Positions 1 to 8,708 of a DNA stretch of 33,094 nucleotides are shown here, piece after piece. The notes beneath the pieces are model-generated. The model ran no database searches. It was not told the DNA's origin and worked only from the letters and a program-made list of their open reading frames with translations. How positions within the stretch are numbered: position 1 is the stretch's first letter; each line of letters starts with the position of its first letter. The position numbers and the translations under genes were made by a program. The DNA is from an uncultured Candidatus Altimarinota bacterium (GTDB lineage: Bacteria > Patescibacteriota > Gracilibacteria > BD1-5 > UBA2023): contig CAKZJF010000052.1 in NCBI GenBank assembly GCA_936941205.1, forward strand, positions 1-33,094, written 5' to 3'.

Positions 1-774
1 GTTCTAGCGACTGGTTGAAATGCTTATAAACATACGGGTTCTACGGGTGATGGATATGATTTTGCACGTTCACTCTGACATACTATAACTCCACTTGGGC
101 CTTCACTTTCAAGTTTTCTCACGAAAGAATCTTGGCTTCATACATTGAGTGGACTTGCTTTTCAATCCCCTTTGCTCCATTGGGGAAAAATTCAATCCCC
201 AGCTCCAGTTCTATTGACGCACTTTTGAATTTCAGGGCCAGGAGCTTTTATGCTATCGGCATATATGGCATTTGAAACCCTTAGTAGTAAACAGCCTATT
301 TCTGTTCTTTTTCAACCAGATTCAACCCTTGCAACTTCTGATTGGAATCTTTATCTCCAATGAGCATTTCTCTCTCATCCGAAGAAATTGCTTACTACCA
401 TTCTTTCTGAGAAGCTTCCAAAGCGTTTTTCAGAAGCCTTTGTAACTGAATTTTTTCCACAGATAGCAACCACTTTTGCAGGAAGTATTGCACGAAAAGA
501 CCGAGAATCGATCGCACTTTTATTGGGAGGATGAGTTCCGATTACCCTTCTTGAACGTCGTCCTGGAGATGAATTTGTAACAGCTGGATGAGTATCAACC
601 CAGGAGATATATCAGGAAACGATGGAATCACGTATCTCCTCTGGATTATATCTTATTTGAGAGCTGATTGACGTTGATGCGGTAACATGAGGTTTTAATC
701 TTCAGGGGTGTTGGAGTATGGGTTTTATGGCTGGAAATGCTATTGTTAAAACCCTTGACAGTCCGCTTGTTTAA
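1..774 (+). CDS. BaiN/HI0933-like NAD(P)/FAD-dependent flavoprotein, 5' truncated by the window
   Basis: This is the C-terminal part of a flavoprotein oxidoreductase; the first codons lie outside the window. With TGA read as Gly it is open from base 1 to a TAA at 772-774. It shows the landmarks of the HI0933/BaiN/YhiN family: an ATGG-N-AYKHTGSTGDGY stretch (TGA encodes the second G of ATGG), a GH-I-TPLGPSL segment, LLTHFGISGPGAF, and near the end TAGGVSTQEI, a GLY-L-I-GE-L-I-DVDAVTGGFNLQ segment and a final MGFMAGNAIV. These form the FAD-binding and substrate-domain signatures of the family. At least eight glycines are written TGA. The physiological substrate of this family is usually unknown. 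The family assignment is firm; the specific role is not. Confidence 0.88.
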
Positions 775-844
775 GCTCACAAGATATAAAATATTTGCTT
801 TCTTACTCTTTGGACATATACTCTCTGGACTATAATTTATAGGT

Positions 845-1729
845 ATGAAAGTGAATCTTGGTATTGTGGACCGGTGGATACGACTTTTTCTGTGAGGTAC
901 GTTGTTTGTATTTGGGTACTTTTGGACAATAGGAATCATTACTATTCTTCTTTGGATACTGGCCTGAGCCCTCATAGTAACAGCATTTATTGGATATTGC
1001 TCACTCTATCCATTCTTCCAAATGAATACATGTACTGTAAAGGTACGAAAAAAACAAAAAATTCTCTTTGCAGTTCTCCTGATTCCGGTTCTTCTCTGGA
1101 TTGAATCTTCCGTGAGTATCCGCATGACCGAAAAACGATTCATGGTTGATCTTCAAAATGTAAATGATGCCTATTATAATTTTCTGATAGCTACGAAGCA
1201 GAATGATGAAGCAATTGCTGGAGAAGCGTACTCTATTCTCATAGATACGTATAAGCAGTATGAAAAGAAATATCGCACATATCGTCCATACAGTATTCGA
1301 AATGATAAAAAGTTTGTACAAGATACACAAAATGTACGTGAAATTTTTGTAGGAGCAAAGGATTCTATCTCTTCTTCTGGTTCCTATGAGACCATTCGAA
1401 CTGATCTTGAACCCGTACGAGCACTCTGGCGTGAATTATTAAAACGAAATAACTTCCCTCCACTTGATGGTCTTTTTCTTGATCTCGCAGGAGTTGTGGG
1501 GTTCATGATTGACGCAAGTCAGAAAAAAGATTCCGCAGAAGTTGTAAGACGATACCAAAGAGCTGATGAGATTATGAAATCCATCGAGAAACTTGATTCT
1601 TCGGATGATATTGCTACCTTTCGTAAAACCCTTGATCTTGTGTTTTGACTTGCAAAACAAGAGAAGCTTGAAGAACTTGGAAAATCATATCCACTTCTTC
1701 TCAATGATTTTCAGAAAATCTCCCCATAA
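845..1729 (+). CDS. DUF2892-like membrane protein with a long C-terminal extension
   Basis: The predicted protein has 294 residues. Residues 1 to about 60 resemble the DUF2892/YgaP-type membrane domain: an N-terminal MKVNLGIVDRWIRLFLGG, two hydrophobic segments, and a closing GYCSLYPFF that matches the family's CPLY-like end. A third hydrophobic segment follows at about 68-85 (KILFAVLLIPVLLWI). After it comes a charged, helical region of roughly 200 residues with no recognised domain. In-frame TGA codons occur in the membrane part and again near the end, so a standard-code reading would lose both ends. The ATG at 845 is chosen because the DUF2892 motif begins there. It follows the flavoprotein gene by 70 nt and may share its transcript. 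The function of the extension is unknown. Confidence 0.72.
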
Positions 1730-1760
1730 TACATCGATTCTTCAATACATTTGTAAAATA

Positions 1761-1787
1761 AAAATACCTATCTGAGATAGGTATTTT
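1761..1787. terminator. Bidirectional hairpin terminator between converging genes
   Basis: A perfect 12-bp inverted repeat (AAAATACCTATC, 3-nt loop, GATAGGTATTTT) lies between the DUF2892-like gene and mltG. It gives an A-rich and T-rich flank in both directions, so it can stop transcription from either side. The TAG stop of mltG lies inside the left arm. Confidence 0.75.
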
Positions 1788-2802
1788 TATTGGCTATATG
1801 TTCTTCGTTTGTCTTTGCATAGTGGATATTTCCATTCATATCATGGAGATAGAAATAGTAGGGAGAAGATTCTGGATGAATTGTAGCTTCCCACGTATCC
1901 TTTGTAAAGTTAGCAATCGGAGTAGGAGGGAGTCATTGCATGTTTCGTGTATTGTAGGCAGTTTTCTTTGTGATATTTTGTCCAATAAAGGTAGGAGTAC
2001 ATTCTTTCTGTGTTTTTCCATATTCATAACATACGGTTGCATCTGCTCAGAGGGCTATATGTTCTTCGAGGCGTTTGAGGAGAATTCCTGCAACGATAGG
2101 CTGAGAACTTTTCGCTCGTTCTTCTCTTTCTACTATGGAAGCAAGTATGAGTCGATCATAGGCTTTTTTCCCCAGTTCTGTATAACTTTCTCCGATTTGT
2201 TTCTTGAATTCATCGAGGAGTACTGTCAGGATATTTTCTATAGAACTATTTCGAAATATTCGATAGGTATCTGGATAGAGGAATCCTTCGAGACTTTCCG
2301 CATTTTTAAGAAATGGGTATTTTGCTTGTAATTTTGGTAAAAGTGAACTCGTCTCTTGGATGAACTCTCCGGGTTTGAAGAATCATTTTGCTGAGAGACT
2401 TGCATCGATGTCATAGATATTCCATCCTGGAAGAATCGTAATCGAGAGATCGGTATTGGTAGGATTCTTGAGGATAGTACCAAATGCCGTTTCGAGTGAT
2501 TCTATTTTTTCTATTGTATAGTGTCCTGCTTGGAGTTGAACTTCTGGGGCAAAGTATTTTGTCCAGATTCGATACCGGAGGGGGGATATTGAGAGCTTGA
2601 ATGTACTCGGTAGACTCTGTATAGTATCTCCAGGATTAATAACGTATGTTCCTGCTTTGATAGGTATATTTCCTATAGAAAGAATAGAATTCCAGAGGAT
2701 AAGAAGAACGATGCCAAGAAAAATAAAAAATATAAGAAGCTTGGGCTGTCATGAAACATGACGTGATCGATCTCGATGGGCACTGCGATGAAAAGAGGAC
2801 AT
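1768..2802 (-). CDS. mltG: Endolytic murein transglycosylase MltG (YceG-like)
   Basis: MltG cleaves nascent peptidoglycan strands at the outer face of the cytoplasmic membrane. The predicted protein has 344 residues: a short basic cytoplasmic N-terminus, one membrane segment at about 24-40 (LLIFFIFLGIVLLILW), a LysM-like region, and the YceG catalytic domain. Family landmarks visible are FLYPDTYR, ASIVEREE with its catalytic-type glutamate, an LLKRLEEHIALGADATVCYEYG-type stretch, and the closing GLPPTPIANF...TWEATIHPESSPYYFYL...G-N-I-HYAKTNEEH. The stop is TAG. TGA occurs as Gly, for example in the GLPPTPI motif. The ATG at 2802 is 2 nt after the stop of the upstream Sua5-like gene, so the two are co-transcribed. 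The assignment is secure. Confidence 0.93.
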
Positions 2803-2804
2803 AG

Positions 2805-3335
2805 TTATATAAAATAGTGATTATTACGGAGATAAGTAATCTCTGTACCATCTCCAATGAATGAGAAGATATCAGATGATGCTTGTTTCTGACTTACCTC
2901 TCAACGAATATCGAGTGGTATATTTTTAAAGGCTTTTTGTACTTCTTTTTTTGTATGGCATTCTTTTTCTCCACTGATATTTGCACTGGTAAGAAAGAGT
3001 GGGAAAGTGAGATCACGATAAAAGGTATCTTCTAGAATACAGGCCTCTGCTACTCGAATGGCAATCGTATGATATCGGCCATGATCAAGAAATGATGGAA
3101 GATGAAACACGGAACGAACTAAGACAGTAAAAGGGGCAGGATAATCTCGGAGAAAATCCTGTTGATCATCGTTGATAATCCCATAGCGTTCTATGTCATC
3201 ATAGCTTTGGACGATGATACTGAGAGGCTTGGAATAGTCTCGTTGTTTCATCTGGTAGATTGCATGGTATCCAGCTTCATCATGGAGTGAACATGCAAGT
3301 CAATAACAGGTATCAGTCGGGAGTGCATATATCAT
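2805..3335 (-). CDS. tsaC: Threonylcarbamoyl-AMP synthase (Sua5/YciO/YrdC family)
   Basis: The predicted protein has 176 residues, the normal size for the single-domain TsaC/YrdC form. The family makes threonylcarbamoyl-AMP from threonine, bicarbonate and ATP, the first step of t6A37 modification of ANN-decoding tRNAs. The N-terminus gives MIYALPTDTCYGLACSL (the PTDTxYGL motif, with G written TGA). Then come YQMKQRDYSKPLSIIV (the KxR...KPL nucleotide-binding motif), AIRVAEA, and FPLFLTSANISGE (the SAN-SG motif). The ATG at 3335 gives the family's usual start. It lies upstream of mltG with a 2-nt gap. The partner subunit gene tsaE lies elsewhere in this window at 28513-28929. Whether it is TsaC or YciO-like cannot be decided by eye. 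Confidence 0.9.
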
Positions 3336-3360
3336 GGCTTGAAATTATATGGAAAAATAA

Positions 3361-3389
3361 AAAATCGCAAGTACGTGACTTGCGATTTT
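3361..3389. terminator. Hairpin terminator
   Basis: A perfect 12-bp inverted repeat (AAAATCGCAAGT, 5-nt loop, ACTTGCGATTTT) sits just downstream of the stop of the coiled-coil membrane protein gene at 3402. The T-rich arm end gives a Rho-independent terminator on the minus strand. Confidence 0.7.
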
Positions 3390-3401
3390 CTTTTTGGATG
3401 C

Positions 3402-3911
3402 TTATTTTGTTGTAAATATCATGTCTTCGATACTTCCAGATCCTTTTTCGGTTGTTCCTGTGTTACTTGCTTTCTCTGTAGAAACACTTCCAGAAACACT
3501 ACTTCCACTTCCGAGTGTCATCAGTGCACCCATATCTCATCGAAGCTTATCAATAGAGTCCCCTACTTTCTTAACCGATTCGATAGTTGCATTGAGCTCC
3601 TCTGCTTTTTTATCAACACTTTTTGATATAGATTCAACCGTCTCAGACATTTTCTCGATGCGTCCTTTCGTTTCAGTAATAATCGTTGGAATCTGACCGA
3701 ACGTTCCGATACTTCCAAGGAAAGAACCAGTGTTTGAAGGATTTGAAAGTGTATCAATTTTTTCCTTGAGTCCACGAATCTGTTCACTGAGCTGAGGTTG
3801 TCCGATGGCAGTTTCAATTTTTTTCGCTATTGGTGGATTCACAAAAACAAGAAGAACATATATTATTCCTGCTAGAAATAGGATCCAGAGTAACTTTGCT
3901 ATAAGTCGCAT
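3402..3911 (-). CDS. Hypothetical membrane-anchored coiled-coil protein
   Basis: The predicted protein has 169 residues. It begins with one N-terminal membrane segment (residues about 4-23, LIAKLLWILFLAGIIYVLLV). A long heptad-like helical region follows (about 30-125), rich in K, E, S and I, with repeats such as IEKMSETVESISKSVDKK. The tail after about residue 126 is Gly/Ser/Thr-rich and looks unstructured; it starts with a TGA-encoded glycine, so a standard-code reading would truncate the protein at 124 residues. It starts 9 nt after the stop of the zinc-ribbon-like gene and is followed by a terminator, so it closes that operon. No family is recognised. A scaffold or envelope spacer would fit the architecture, but this is only inference. 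Confidence 0.7.
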
Positions 3912-3920
3912 GAATGATTT

Positions 3921-4298
3921 TTATAAAAATAAATCCTCCATGGTATTGCCTTTTTTCAAGGTATCACGTACTTTGAGTATATCTTCATCTTTTATCATAG
4001 GGGCTCCTTCATCTTTGTTGTGGATAAGAATACCTTCTCCTGTTCCAACTTTTTGCATCATTTCTTGGAGAAATGCTTTTCCATGTTCCGACTGAATCAT
4101 ATTAGCTGCAAGCATATTTACTTCTGCCTTTACAATACCAATCGTAGCACAGTGTGGGCATATAATTTCTAGATTGATCCCTTGAGCATTACTTCCAAGG
4201 AGATTTACGTTATTTTCATTGATTTGTCCTTTGCAGTTTTGACAACGAAAGTGAGCTATCGTTGCATCGATGATGTTCTTAAGGATGAGGTAGTTCAT
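3921..4298 (-). CDS. Hypothetical protein with a two-CxxC (zinc-ribbon-like) motif
   Basis: The predicted protein has 125 residues from the ATG at 4298. A CQNC pair and an IICPHC pair about 30 residues apart suggest one zinc-binding knuckle near the N-terminus. The C-terminal half is helical and charged, ending in a TMEDLFL segment. An in-frame TTG farther upstream (4373) would add 25 residues, but this would overlap the gltX end and the added part is basic and low-complexity, so I prefer the internal ATG, which leaves a 58-nt gap to gltX. It is probably co-transcribed with gltX upstream and the coiled-coil protein gene downstream. No specific family was recognised. Confidence 0.65.
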   Translation of the reverse strand: MNYLILKNIIDATIAHFRCQNCKGQINENNVNLLGSNAQGINLEIICPHCATIGIVKAEVNMLAANMIQSEHGKAFLQEMMQKVGTGEGILIHNKDEGAPMIKDEDILKVRDTLKKGNTMEDLFL

Positions 4299-4356
4299 AG
4301 AGGTGATAGCGAGAAAATAAATAAATCTGTCTCTATCTCTTTCTATTGTACGATTT

Positions 4357-5829
4357 TTACGATAATTTCGCAAGTATTCTATCGATTCTTTCTATTGACT
4401 TTTCTTTACCAAGTATGTATGCCAATTCAAATGCACCAGGTGAGAATTCTTCTCCAGAAAGGGCTACACGGATAGGCCAGAGTACCTGTCAATTCTTCTT
4501 TCCAGCCTCTGAAATGGCTGCAATAATTGGTTCCTTGATAGTGTCGAGCGAACTGAAGTCAGTACGTGCCAATACAGTCCGTCCGAGCTCAAGAGAGGCA
4601 CGTGCATCCTCGAGGGTTTCTATTTTCATCTTTGGATTTACGAGGAGATCGGGGCGAATCTGTGCAGCTCCATAGAAAAACTTTGTCAGTTCACGGTATT
4701 CATTGAATCGCTTCATGCGACCCTTGAGTTCGTTGAGAATCTTTTCATTGGTTGACCATTCAGCCTTTGAATACACGGTTGTAAAGAATTCATTCTCATA
4801 CTTGTGGAGATATATACTCAGCTTCGTATGAAGTTCTTCAGTAGAAAGTACTTTGATATATTCTCCATTCATCCAGTCAAGCTTTATCGGGTCAAATACT
4901 GCCCCAGCCTTGTGAATATCATGGATATCGAACTTTTCAATCAGTTCTTCCATGGTAAGGATCTCTTGATCACTCTTTGGATGCCAACCGAGAAGGGCTA
5001 TAAAATTCAAGAGTGCATCAGGAAGATATCCTTTTTCGAGGTAGATTTCTGCTGAAGTGTCTCCGGTTCGTTTTGAAAGTTTTTTCCCATCGGCACCAAG
5101 GATATTTGGCATGTGTGCATACTCTGGAAGAGTAATACCGAGCGCACGTGCTGTGAGGACTTGTTTTGGAATGGATGAAATCCACTCTTCTCCGCGCATA
5201 ACATGAGTTATCTCCATGAGATGATCATCGATAACGACCGCTCCATGGTATGTCGGGATACCATCAGACTTCATGAGGACACAATCATCGGTTTCTGATG
5301 AGTTGAACTCGATACGTCCACGGATAGCATCGTTAAAAAGGATTTTTTCTCATTTTGGTACCTTGAGGCGGATAGTATATTTTTCTCACTTTGCGATTCG
5401 TTCACAGGCTTCTTCGAGTGGTACATGTCGGCAGTGTCCATCATAGCGAGGAGGGAGCTTGAGTTCTTCTTGTTCTGTACGGAGTGCATCGAGGCGCTCA
5501 GAGGTACAAAAACAGTAATAAGCACTTCCCTCTTCTACGAGCTTATGAAGGCGCTCTGCATAGATAGGGAGACGATGAGATTGGATATATGGCCCATATC
5601 CTCCATCGTGCTGAGGTCCTTCATCTGGGGAGACCCCCATACGAGTAAGTACTTCGATGATACGTTCGATACTTCCTTCTACGAGTCGTGTCTGGTCCGT
5701 ATCTTCGATACGAAGAATAAATTTCCCATTATTATGATGAGACCAGAGATAACAATACAGGGCTGTGCGAAGACTTCAGATATGAACATCTCCTGTTGGA
5801 GAAGGGGCAAAACGAGTACGAACAGTCAT
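4357..5829 (-). CDS. gltX: Glutamyl-tRNA synthetase
   Basis: Class I aminoacyl-tRNA synthetase that charges tRNA-Glu, and in organisms with an amidotransferase also tRNA-Gln. The predicted protein has 490 residues, the normal length. It starts [19 protein letters not shown]; the HIGH-type motif is HIGS, and its glycine (residue 18) is a TGA at 5776-5778. Other landmarks are the LRIEDTD segment, [33 protein letters not shown] (the KMSKS-type loop KLSKR), [10 protein letters not shown], and a C-terminal anticodon-binding helical domain ending [21 protein letters not shown]. The start ATG at 5829 is fixed by the N-terminal motif. A candidate promoter lies 38 nt upstream. Confidence 0.96.
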
Positions 5830-5867
5830 AGAAATAATATGTACAATATATAAGAATGGATATATGG

Positions 5868-5895
5868 ACTATATAGAGAAGCCCAAAAAAGGCAA
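5868..5895 (-). promoter_or_regulatory. Candidate sigma-70-type promoter for gltX
   Basis: On the minus strand a TTGCCT (-35, 5890-5895) and a TATAGT (-10, 5868-5873) are separated by 16 nt, with the gltX ATG about 38 nt downstream. This was read by eye only; AT-rich DNA gives such matches easily. Confidence 0.4.
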
Positions 5896-5917
5896 GACTT
5901 CTCCTCTTCTCTCGGGT

Positions 5918-6376
5918 TTATTCTGTATCTAGATATGAGAGAAGTATTTGGTATTCTGTTTCGGTTACTGGAGTAATCGAGAGACGATTCCCTTTTTCAA
6001 GTATCTTCATCGTCTCGAGTCCAGGAGTAGCTCGGATATCTCCTATCGTATATATTTTCTGGAGTTTTCTCTCGAATGCCACATCAATACAGTACCATAT
6101 CGGTTTCTCTCGTGTTGCCTTGGGTTCGAAGTACTTCCCTACCTCGAACTGAGACTCATCTGGATGGGCGAGACTTGCTACTCGGGCAATCCCTGCAATC
6201 CCGACTTCTTTACATGATGAGTGATAGAACAGTACGACGTCTCCTACTTGCATCTGGTCTCGCATGAAATTACGAGCTTGATAGTTGCGTACACCGAACC
6301 AACTCGAACATTTCTCTTGTTCGAGTCTATCGATGGAATACTCGGATGGTTCAGATTTCATGAGCCAGGTGGACAT
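5918..6376 (-). CDS. EVE-domain protein (thymocyte nuclear protein 1-like)
   Basis: The predicted protein has 152 residues, the typical length of a single EVE domain. It opens with STWLMKSEPSEYSIDRL, then WFGVRNYQARNFMRDQMQVGDVVLFYHSS, then VGIAGIARV, then KPIWYCIDV and ending in RLSITPVTETEYQ. These are the standard EVE (PUA-like/YTH-related fold) motifs. The fold binds modified bases, and family members are often linked to recognition of modified DNA or RNA. Here it stands alone upstream of gltX on the same strand. No in-frame TGA occurs although several glycines are present. The domain assignment is firm; the ligand is unknown. Confidence 0.92.
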   Translation of the reverse strand: MSTWLMKSEPSEYSIDRLEQEKCSSWFGVRNYQARNFMRDQMQVGDVVLFYHSSCKEVGIAGIARVASLAHPDESQFEVGKYFEPKATREKPIWYCIDVAFERKLQKIYTIGDIRATPGLETMKILEKGNRLSITPVTETEYQILLSYLDTE

Positions 6377-6452
6377 TGTACTCTAGAGTTAGATTTATTG
6401 TTACTGATAATATTTATTTTTATGAATTTTTCTATGGTGATTTTAAATATTT

Positions 6453-6480
6453 TTGACTATCCCCTTCCTCCTCATAGAAT
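6453..6480 (+). promoter_or_regulatory. Candidate promoter for the TMEM43-like gene
   Basis: A TTGACT (6453-6458) and a TAGAAT (6475-6480) are spaced by 16 nt, 30 nt ahead of the ATG at 6511. This is the only good match in the 134-nt divergent gap between the EVE gene and the TMEM43-like gene. Confidence 0.45.
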
Positions 6481-6510
6481 ACGGACATATATTCTTTTCA
6501 TTTTTTCTCT

Positions 6511-7689
6511 ATGGCAGATAGTGTTACGGTTACTACCACCCGTTCATGGGGACAACGACTCAAGTCAGCCCTTGCTGGTCTTATCCTCGGTCCTATCTTT
6601 ATAGCTGGCTCTCTCTGGGGGCTCTCATACAACGAGTCACGTTCAGCTGATGTGATCACGAGCGTTGCAGAAGCTCGTAAGGTGGTTGTAGAATCTCCGA
6701 GCACAGTAGTCACTCCAGGGTATGATGGAAAGTTCGTTCATATGATCGGTCCTATTACCGGTGGACCACTCGTGGATGCTCTTTTTTCTGTAGCGGTGAC
6801 ATGAGCGGTGCTTTATCGAAATGTAGAAATGTATCAGTGGAAAGAGTCATCCACTTCATCAACTCATGAAAATATGGGTGGAAGTGAGACAACAACCACT
6901 ACCTATTCATATAAGAAAGTATGGTCTACGGATATGATAGATTCTTCATCTTTTCATGAAAAAGTATGACATGTGAATCCATCTTCTTGGAGATATGCCA
7001 GTGAAACCAAGAAAGCTCCACTTGTAAAAGTTGGGGCCTATGAACTCCAGTCAACGTTGGTAGATTATCTTCCAGTAGAGGCTCCCGTATCACTCGATGC
7101 GAAAAAACTTTTACTCACTTCAGGAGCTATCCTCCAATGAAATGAAATCTATATTGGGAATAATCCAGCTTCTCCAGAAATCGGAGATATGCGCATCGGA
7201 TTTACTCATATTCCAGATGAGACTCTTATCAGTCTATTGTCCGAACAAAAATGAAATACCATCATTCCTCCAGTTAATCAGAAATTTGCTCACACTACTC
7301 GTCTTGAGATCGGTGAACGTACAGCAGAAGCTATGTTTGAGTCGATTCTTACAGAAAATGATTGGATGACATGGGTATTTCGAGGACTTGGTCTTCTCGT
7401 ACTTTTCATAGGGTGGAGTATGTTCTTCTCTCTCCTTCCGATACTTGGAAAGTTTATTCCACTTCTTGGAACGATTATCGGGTTTGGAACCGGACTTATC
7501 GCATTCATCCTCACACTTTTTCTGGGTGGAGGAACGATTATTATTGCATGGTTTGTCGTTCGTCCACTGTATTCTATTATCGGAATAGGAGTTATCATAG
7601 TACTTGTTCTCGGTGCTTGGAAAATCTTTAAAAAAGAGCCTACTTCCCTCTCTGCTTCGACGGATACAAATCTTTCATCAGGCATCTAA
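6511..7689 (+). CDS. TMEM43 (LUMA)-like multi-pass membrane protein
   Basis: The predicted protein has 392 residues. One membrane segment lies at about 19-40. A large extracytoplasmic domain follows, with motifs of the TMEM43/DUF1625 family: SVAEARKVVVES, a GKFVHMIGPITGGP-like stretch, LYRNVEMYQWKES, YSYKKVWSTDMIDSSSF and VGHVNPSSW. Three or more hydrophobic segments lie at about 284-380 (LGLLVLFIGWSMFFSLLPIL and GTGLIAFILTLFLGGGTIII). TGA encodes Gly at several places, so the gene is written in the host code. It converges on the E1/E2 block and is separated from it by two back-to-back terminators, so it is a separate transcription unit. The bacterial members of this family have no settled function. 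Confidence 0.85.
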
Positions 7690-7707
7690 TGAATTATCCT
7701 CTCAATT

Positions 7708-7730
7708 CCTCACATGTGTGAGGACTTTTT
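7708..7730 (+). terminator. Rho-independent terminator of the TMEM43-like gene
   Basis: A short GC-rich hairpin (CCTCAC, 4-nt loop, GTGAGG) is followed by AC and five T on the plus strand, 18 nt after the TAA at 7687-7689. Confidence 0.7.
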
Positions 7731-7733
7731 CAT

Positions 7734-7767
7734 AAAAAAAATCCTCCAAGACCGAAGTCTGGAGGAT
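7734..7767 (-). terminator. Rho-independent terminator of the E1/E2 block
   Basis: A hairpin of about 11 bp with one bulged base (arms ATCCTCCAAGAC and GTCTGGAGGAT, loop CGAA) is followed on the minus strand by seven T. It lies 16 nt beyond the TAA of the E1-like gene. It marks the end of the leftward operon and faces the terminator of the converging gene. Confidence 0.8.
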
Positions 7768-7783
7768 AGGGCGAGATCGACGT

Positions 7784-8629
7784 TTACGCATGGTTGCAGA
7801 ACATGCAACCAACGTGTTGTGGAAGATCAAACTGATGGGATGAAAGGGTGCTTTCCAGGGCTTTGATACCCGAGAGAGACCAGATGATCCAGTTTTTGCC
7901 CATTGGGGCGAGCGAATGCTCTTGGCCTTCGAGGAGGATGTCGAGCGTTTTCCGAGCAGCCATAGCTGCCAGAAAGCTCTGATCGATCCCGAGACCAGGC
8001 ATGGAACGAACATCTCTTTTGGATGAACAGTCTGCTTTGTTTTCTGCATCAACGTACTCGCGCACGTAGTCGTGGCGATCTTGATGAAGTGCCAGACAAC
8101 TGTAACACACGCCGCCAGGGATGTAAGTGAAGAGTTCTCCACCGGCACCTTTCTGGAACATGGCCACGTAGATGGCTGGGGTTTTGGTTTCGATACAGAC
8201 TTCGTTCGCAAGAAAGCGTGACGAGTCCGTATCAGTTGCGATAACAACTGCATCCGACTGGGAAATAATCGATTCAAACTTTGCCCGGTTATCGAGAATA
8301 TTCCACTTATAGGCTTTGATGCCATTTCGGCAGGCCGGACTGTACTCAACCAGAAGGTCGCGAACGGCTTTGGCTTTGTTTTTTCCGATATGCTTGGCAC
8401 CACACGGATGCCGAACAAGATTGCCAGCATCGAGCGTATCAAAGTCGATTAAGTTGATATTCTTGATACCAGAACGGAGAAAATGCAATGCAATCTCTCC
8501 GCCCATGCCACAACCGACAATGGTTACCGTCTTATCGAGGTAGCCGTAGAGGGCGTTGACACGGGGGTTATCAGTCGGGTTATAGACATCATCGGGAATC
8601 GATGGAGGCGGGTTGACTCGTTGAGCCAT
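7784..8629 (-). CDS. E1-like (ThiF/MoeB-fold) adenylyltransferase
   Basis: The predicted protein has 281 residues. It has the Rossmann-type nucleotide-binding motif VGCGMGGE at 38-45, the acidic LIDFDTLDAGNLVRH segment at 60-74 (metal/ATP site, with the arginine that follows), GKNKAKAV at 82-89, and the DTDSSRF segment at 132-138. Two CxxC pairs at 175-178 and 275-278 form a ThiF/MoeB-type zinc site. A cysteine at 201 (ADCSSKRDV), just before SMPGLGID, is a candidate for the thioester-forming residue. Such enzymes activate the C-terminal glycine of ubiquitin-like proteins or sulfur carriers. The start has a strong GAGGAGA ribosome-binding site. About two dozen glycines are present and none is TGA, and the gene is visibly more GC-rich than its surroundings. 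Adjacent E2-like genes favour a conjugation role over thiamin or molybdopterin synthesis. Confidence 0.88.
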   Translation of the reverse strand: MAQRVNPPPSIPDDVYNPTDNPRVNALYGYLDKTVTIVGCGMGGEIALHFLRSGIKNINLIDFDTLDAGNLVRHPCGAKHIGKNKAKAVRDLLVEYSPACRNGIKAYKWNILDNRAKFESIISQSDAVVIATDTDSSRFLANEVCIETKTPAIYVAMFQKGAGGELFTYIPGGVCYSCLALHQDRHDYVREYVDAENKADCSSKRDVRSMPGLGIDQSFLAAMAARKTLDILLEGQEHSLAPMGKNWIIWSLSGIKALESTLSSHQFDLPQHVGCMFCNHA

Positions 8630-8671
8630 AATACTTTCTCCTCATACAATGAAATAAATCCTTCATATGGT

Positions 8672-8703
8672 ATGAGCCGGAATTCGGTTGAACTCCGGCT
8701 CAT
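8672..8703 (-). other. Intercistronic hairpin between the 71-residue gene and the E1-like gene
   Basis: A perfect 10-bp inverted repeat (ATGAGCCGGA / TCCGGCTCAT) can be extended inward by four pairs, leaving an AACC loop on the minus-strand transcript. There is no T-run after it, so it is not a clear terminator. It could act as an attenuator or mRNA-stability element, setting the E1 level below that of the upstream genes. Confidence 0.5.
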
Positions 8704-8708
8704 TTGCT

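Noticed and set aside
4299-4373. N-terminal extension of the zinc-ribbon-like protein from a TTG start
   Set aside because: It would overlap gltX and adds a basic low-complexity stretch; the internal ATG is preferred.
1-6376. Many interrupted genes as pseudogenes
   Set aside because: All interruptions are TGA at conserved glycines. With table 25 the genes are full length, so these are not decay.
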